A stretch of DNA of 29,650 nucleotides from Chara braunii (Eukaryota > Streptophyta > Charophyceae > Charales > Characeae): contig BFEA01000055.1 of assembly GCA_003427395.1 (NCBI GenBank), forward strand, positions 3,809,727 through 3,839,376, written 5' to 3'. Below, piece by piece: positions 27,306 to 29,650 of this stretch. Numbering within the stretch: position 1 is the first letter of the stretch; each line of letters starts with the position of its first letter. The position numbers were made by a program, and so were the translations under genes. The notes beneath the pieces were generated by a model. That model was not told the DNA's origin and searched no databases. It saw nothing but the letters and a program-made list of their open reading frames with translations.

Positions 27306-28146
27306 ATAGATTCTCGTGTTGTCAAGGAAAGTGTTTCAGCACCTCCTTTCAAACGACGCTTCTCCGAAATTTTTGAATGGGACTGAGGTGGGAATGGACG
27401 AATGCCTCTCCAATACGCCGGCCGGGTTGTCTGTTTTGCACTTGGATTTGTGAGTTCTTCACTTGAACAGTGCTGTGTGGCAGAAGTGGGGGAACTGTCG
27501 AAAGGGAAGCTGTTCGAGTTTTTTCTGACGGCAGTCAAGATTCTGAGGTTTTTGACAGTGCTGTGGCCTGGCTCCAGTGCTCACCAAAGATACAAAATGA
27601 GAATGAATCTTCTGCTAGAAGTGCCCAGATACACCACCATCTATTTTTTTAATTTTTTTCATAAAACTAATCTATATTCTTCTCTCAATCTTCTTTGTAC
27701 ATATTTTCCCCATCTATCTCATCCTCTGGCTACTCTATGGTTGCTGTGCAGCAATGATATTGGCCATTAGACACTGCCAATTGTTTTGGACTTTTGTGCA
27801 TGCCCTAGTACTTCAGTGTTACCATTTTTTTTTTTTTTTTTTGGGGGGGGTGAGTACATTATGTCACCTTTGAGTATCGAATGGGCAAAAAAAACACGCA
27901 TCCGCAAAGAAAACCGCACCGAGTTTGAAAAGGCAATGGAAGTACCGACAGCCGTGGTGTCAGACCGGGTGTCATATTTACAGGGTTGGGCCGTGGTGTC
28001 GGAGGGGAAAAAAAAAAAGAAAAAAAAAGCATAACGGATACTTTTGGACCAAAATCGCTCATTTCGAGTTGGCGCGTGGTGTCTTTGCCGGCGCATGTTT
28101 TTTTTGCCTTTTGGGTTTTAAAACATGCCGCGTCTGTTTCAACTCA
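27306..28146. other. Unassigned spacer with homopolymer runs
   Basis: There is no gene here. 27825-27850 is 18 T followed by 8 G, and 28009-28028 is A-rich. These might be tails of decayed retroposons. Confidence 0.5.
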
Positions 28147-28340
28147 GGTCTGTGTTTCAACAGTTCAGGGGTGTACCTACTGAGCTCCACGGGTTGGTAG
28201 CTGGTGCCTTTGCCCTTGGCTTACCGGTGTTTTTTTCTACTGGAGTTCGAGCTCCGGTCTGTATTTCAAGAATTCAGGGGTGTACGTACTGAGCTGCCCC
28301 GGTTGGTAGCTGGTGCCTTTGCCTTTGGCTTACTGTTATT
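28147..28340 (+). repeat. Tandem-like direct repeat, about 85 bp at a 109-bp period
   Basis: Units 28147-28231 and 28256-28340 share GGTCTGTGTTTCAACAGTTC or its variant, AGGGGTGTAC(C/G)TACTGAGCT, GGTTGGTAGCTGGTGCCTTT and GGCTTAC with about 85-90% identity. The spacer between them contains GGAGTTCGAGCTCC, a short palindrome. Confidence 0.9.
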
Positions 28341-28453
28341 TCTTTAATTCGTTTCTGGCAAAAACCAACAAGGCTTGGCGCTTTGGTTTGGAAGACGTGG
28401 CCCTCCTTCGTCCTTTCATCTCATCCCCACCTCTCAGCCGCAGTTTCACCGTG

Positions 28454-28454
<1 letters not shown>

Positions 28455-28487
<33 letters not shown>
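28455..28487 (+). repeat. Poly-C run of 33 bases
   Basis: 33 consecutive C follow GTGA. The complementary strand is poly-G. The frames crossing it encode only poly-Pro or poly-Gly. Confidence 0.95.
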
Positions 28488-28490
<3 letters not shown>

Positions 28491-29078
28491 TTTTTGTAAG
28501 TTCTCCCTGCCGGACCCTCACTCCCCCAGTCTACCTCAGTGTCTACCACTCAGGACAATCACCCTTCCACCATCTTTGTGGGGTGACCTGACCAGACAGC
28601 AGTTGCAGGCACCAGCCGTAAGCACGAAGTTCAACCTCACTCAGCCCTGTTGAAGCATATTTGGACAAGCCCTGTTGTATAGGTACTTTGGGCGCTGCCC
28701 CCCAAAGGTCAGCGCTCGGATCTCTCTAAACATCTAAATATTTCTCCCTGAGCTCCAGAAGGCAGTATCCAATGGCCATGGCCAAGGTCTAACCTATGAC
28801 AGGCCCTAACCTACCCAGGTACAACCCCTGGTTCACATCCTATCCCTTAAGCAGCATTGGCCGCGGGGGGAAGTCCATGACGCACTGCGCGCCGGATTTG
28901 GGTGGAAGTTCTGGTGAGGGGCGGCGGATGAAGGGGATCGAGGACGAGGGAGTGTGCAGAGGGCCGCGCGTACCGAGATGTTCACAGCGCGCCCCGGGGG
29001 GGGGCACACGGGCGGCGTTGATGCGGATGAACATCTTGGAGGTGAACCATCCGATAAGCCGGCAGGCTAAGCCTTTCT
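28488..29078. other. Unassigned; GC-rich part at 28850-29040
   Basis: 28850-29040 is rich in CpG and GCGC (GCGCGCC, CCGCGGGG, a GGGGGGGG-type run near 28996). A short minus-strand frame (29034-28840) has protein-like composition but no domain I recognise. An exon or CpG-rich promoter fragment cannot be excluded. Confidence 0.4.
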
Positions 29079-29340
29079 TTTTCTTCTGTTTTCATTTCCT
29101 GTGTGCTGTTTCCTTTGTTTTTTTTGTTTGTTTTTTTTCTCGCATGTTGTTTTGCGTTTTTTTTTTGTTTTTCGTTTTCATTTCTGGTGTGTCGTTTCCT
29201 TTTGTTTCTATTTGTTGCAGCCCCTGCCCGTGGTTGTCTCACTTATTAAAAGAAAAAAAGAGAATACACTCACTCACGCACCCCCCAGCCCCCCTACCCA
29301 CTCACTCGACTCTACTCTACTCTACTCTACTCTCCTCTAC
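29079..29340. repeat. T-rich duplicated tract and (TCTAC)n microsatellite
   Basis: TTTTCATTTC(C/T)(T/G)GTGTG followed by GTTTCCTTTTGT-like sequence occurs near 29085 and again near 29175, separated by T runs. 29306-29340 is a TCTAC pentanucleotide repeat of about seven units with one variant. Confidence 0.8.
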
Positions 29341-29493
29341 TGTTACATACTCGCGAATACTTCAACGAGTATGGGGCAGAACCAAAGATCAACCAATATA
29401 GGATGAGCATGTATGCAGCGGAAGTCTGATAATGGACTGACTCACATAGACTGACTCACACAGATATCACTCCACACACAAACAATCGTGAAA

Positions 29494-29572
29494 TGTTGGG
29501 GTCTGAGCCAAGCACAGACGATGCTCAGGCCCGGTGTCCAATCTGTGATGCAGCCGAGTATCATCCCCAACA
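29494..29572. repeat. 79-bp element with 8-bp perfect terminal inverted repeats
   Basis: TGTTGGGG at 29494-29501 and CCCCAACA at 29565-29572 are exact complements and form TG...CA ends. An inner CTGAGC/GCTCAG pair strengthens the fold. It could be a miniature element, or the terminal piece of an LTR that continues outside what I can trace. Confidence 0.45.
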
Positions 29573-29580
29573 ATCTCCAA

Positions 29581-29640
29581 GTCTCGAACCCGGTAAGTAC
29601 CACAGCCTCTTACCACCGAAGTCCAACACTGATCTCTGTC
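29581..29640 (-). other. tRNA-like internal promoter boxes (possible SINE head)
   Basis: On the minus strand TGGTAAGAGG resembles an A box, and GGGTTCGAGAC about 15 bp later resembles a B box. No cloverleaf folds, and the spacing is short for a tRNA, so this is at most a degenerate tRNA-derived retroposon head. Confidence 0.25.
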
Positions 29641-29650
29641 CAACTAGTAT

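Noticed and set aside
28796-29401. Plus-strand frame of 201 codons
   Set aside because: The second half is Phe/Leu-rich from T runs and a TCTAC microsatellite, and the first half has no recognisable domain. A chance frame is more likely.
1-29650. Intact host protein-coding gene
   Set aside because: Apart from retroelement domains, no frame showed recognisable motifs, splice-consistent exons or consistent codon structure. Exons too short to see by eye cannot be excluded.

Overview
This looks like a piece of a large, repeat-rich eukaryotic nuclear genome. No intact host gene, rRNA or confident tRNA is visible, and almost everything recognisable is a retroelement, a decayed retroelement or a local repeat. 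A green-lineage host is my best guess (streptophyte alga such as Chara, or a moss or lycophyte). The reasons are chromodomain-type Ty3/gypsy elements with an initiator-Met tRNA primer site, a Penelope-like reverse transcriptase (RT) of the CxC type known from green algae and spike mosses, and a group II intron domain V that looks like organelle DNA moved to the nucleus. The species call is inference.

Layout. 1-4220 (minus): a Penelope-like RT, followed in the same reading frame by a 15-bp-repeat tract, a Pro/Ser/Thr-rich stretch, an 11-residue repeat and a Cys/His-rich tandem RING-like module. This frame is interrupted by eight stops down to the window edge, six of them UGA. About 4440-8713 (plus): a Ty3/gypsy element that lost its 5' LTR, gag and most of protease, with damaged protease-RT-RNase H-integrase-chromodomain and a probable 3' LTR. 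8714-14088: non-coding, with a pyrimidine/purine switch, a GC-rich block between 37-bp direct repeats, an A-tailed retroposon-like family (here called R) in inverted arrangement, and between the arms a group II intron domain V hairpin. 14089-22837 (minus): a second, structurally complete but decayed Ty3/gypsy element with two LTRs, PBS, PPT and a 4-5 bp target duplication, inserted into a degenerate GATGA-rich minisatellite. 22838-29650: the rest of that minisatellite, two more R copies, a 56-bp-arm hairpin abutting a TATA box, a large imperfect palindrome built of TTTCGAAA motifs, a 33-nt poly-C run, microsatellites and short duplications.

How it fits together. The two gypsy elements carry the usual gag, PR-RT-RH-IN and chromodomain parts but all are broken, so neither is autonomous now. 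The Penelope-like locus is the most unusual: RT and a zinc-binding tail share one frame over about 1,400 codons. Whether that is one polyprotein, with UGA read as selenocysteine or produced by CpG decay, is the main open question. Everything was read by eye; boundaries of diverged repeats are approximate (tens of bases).
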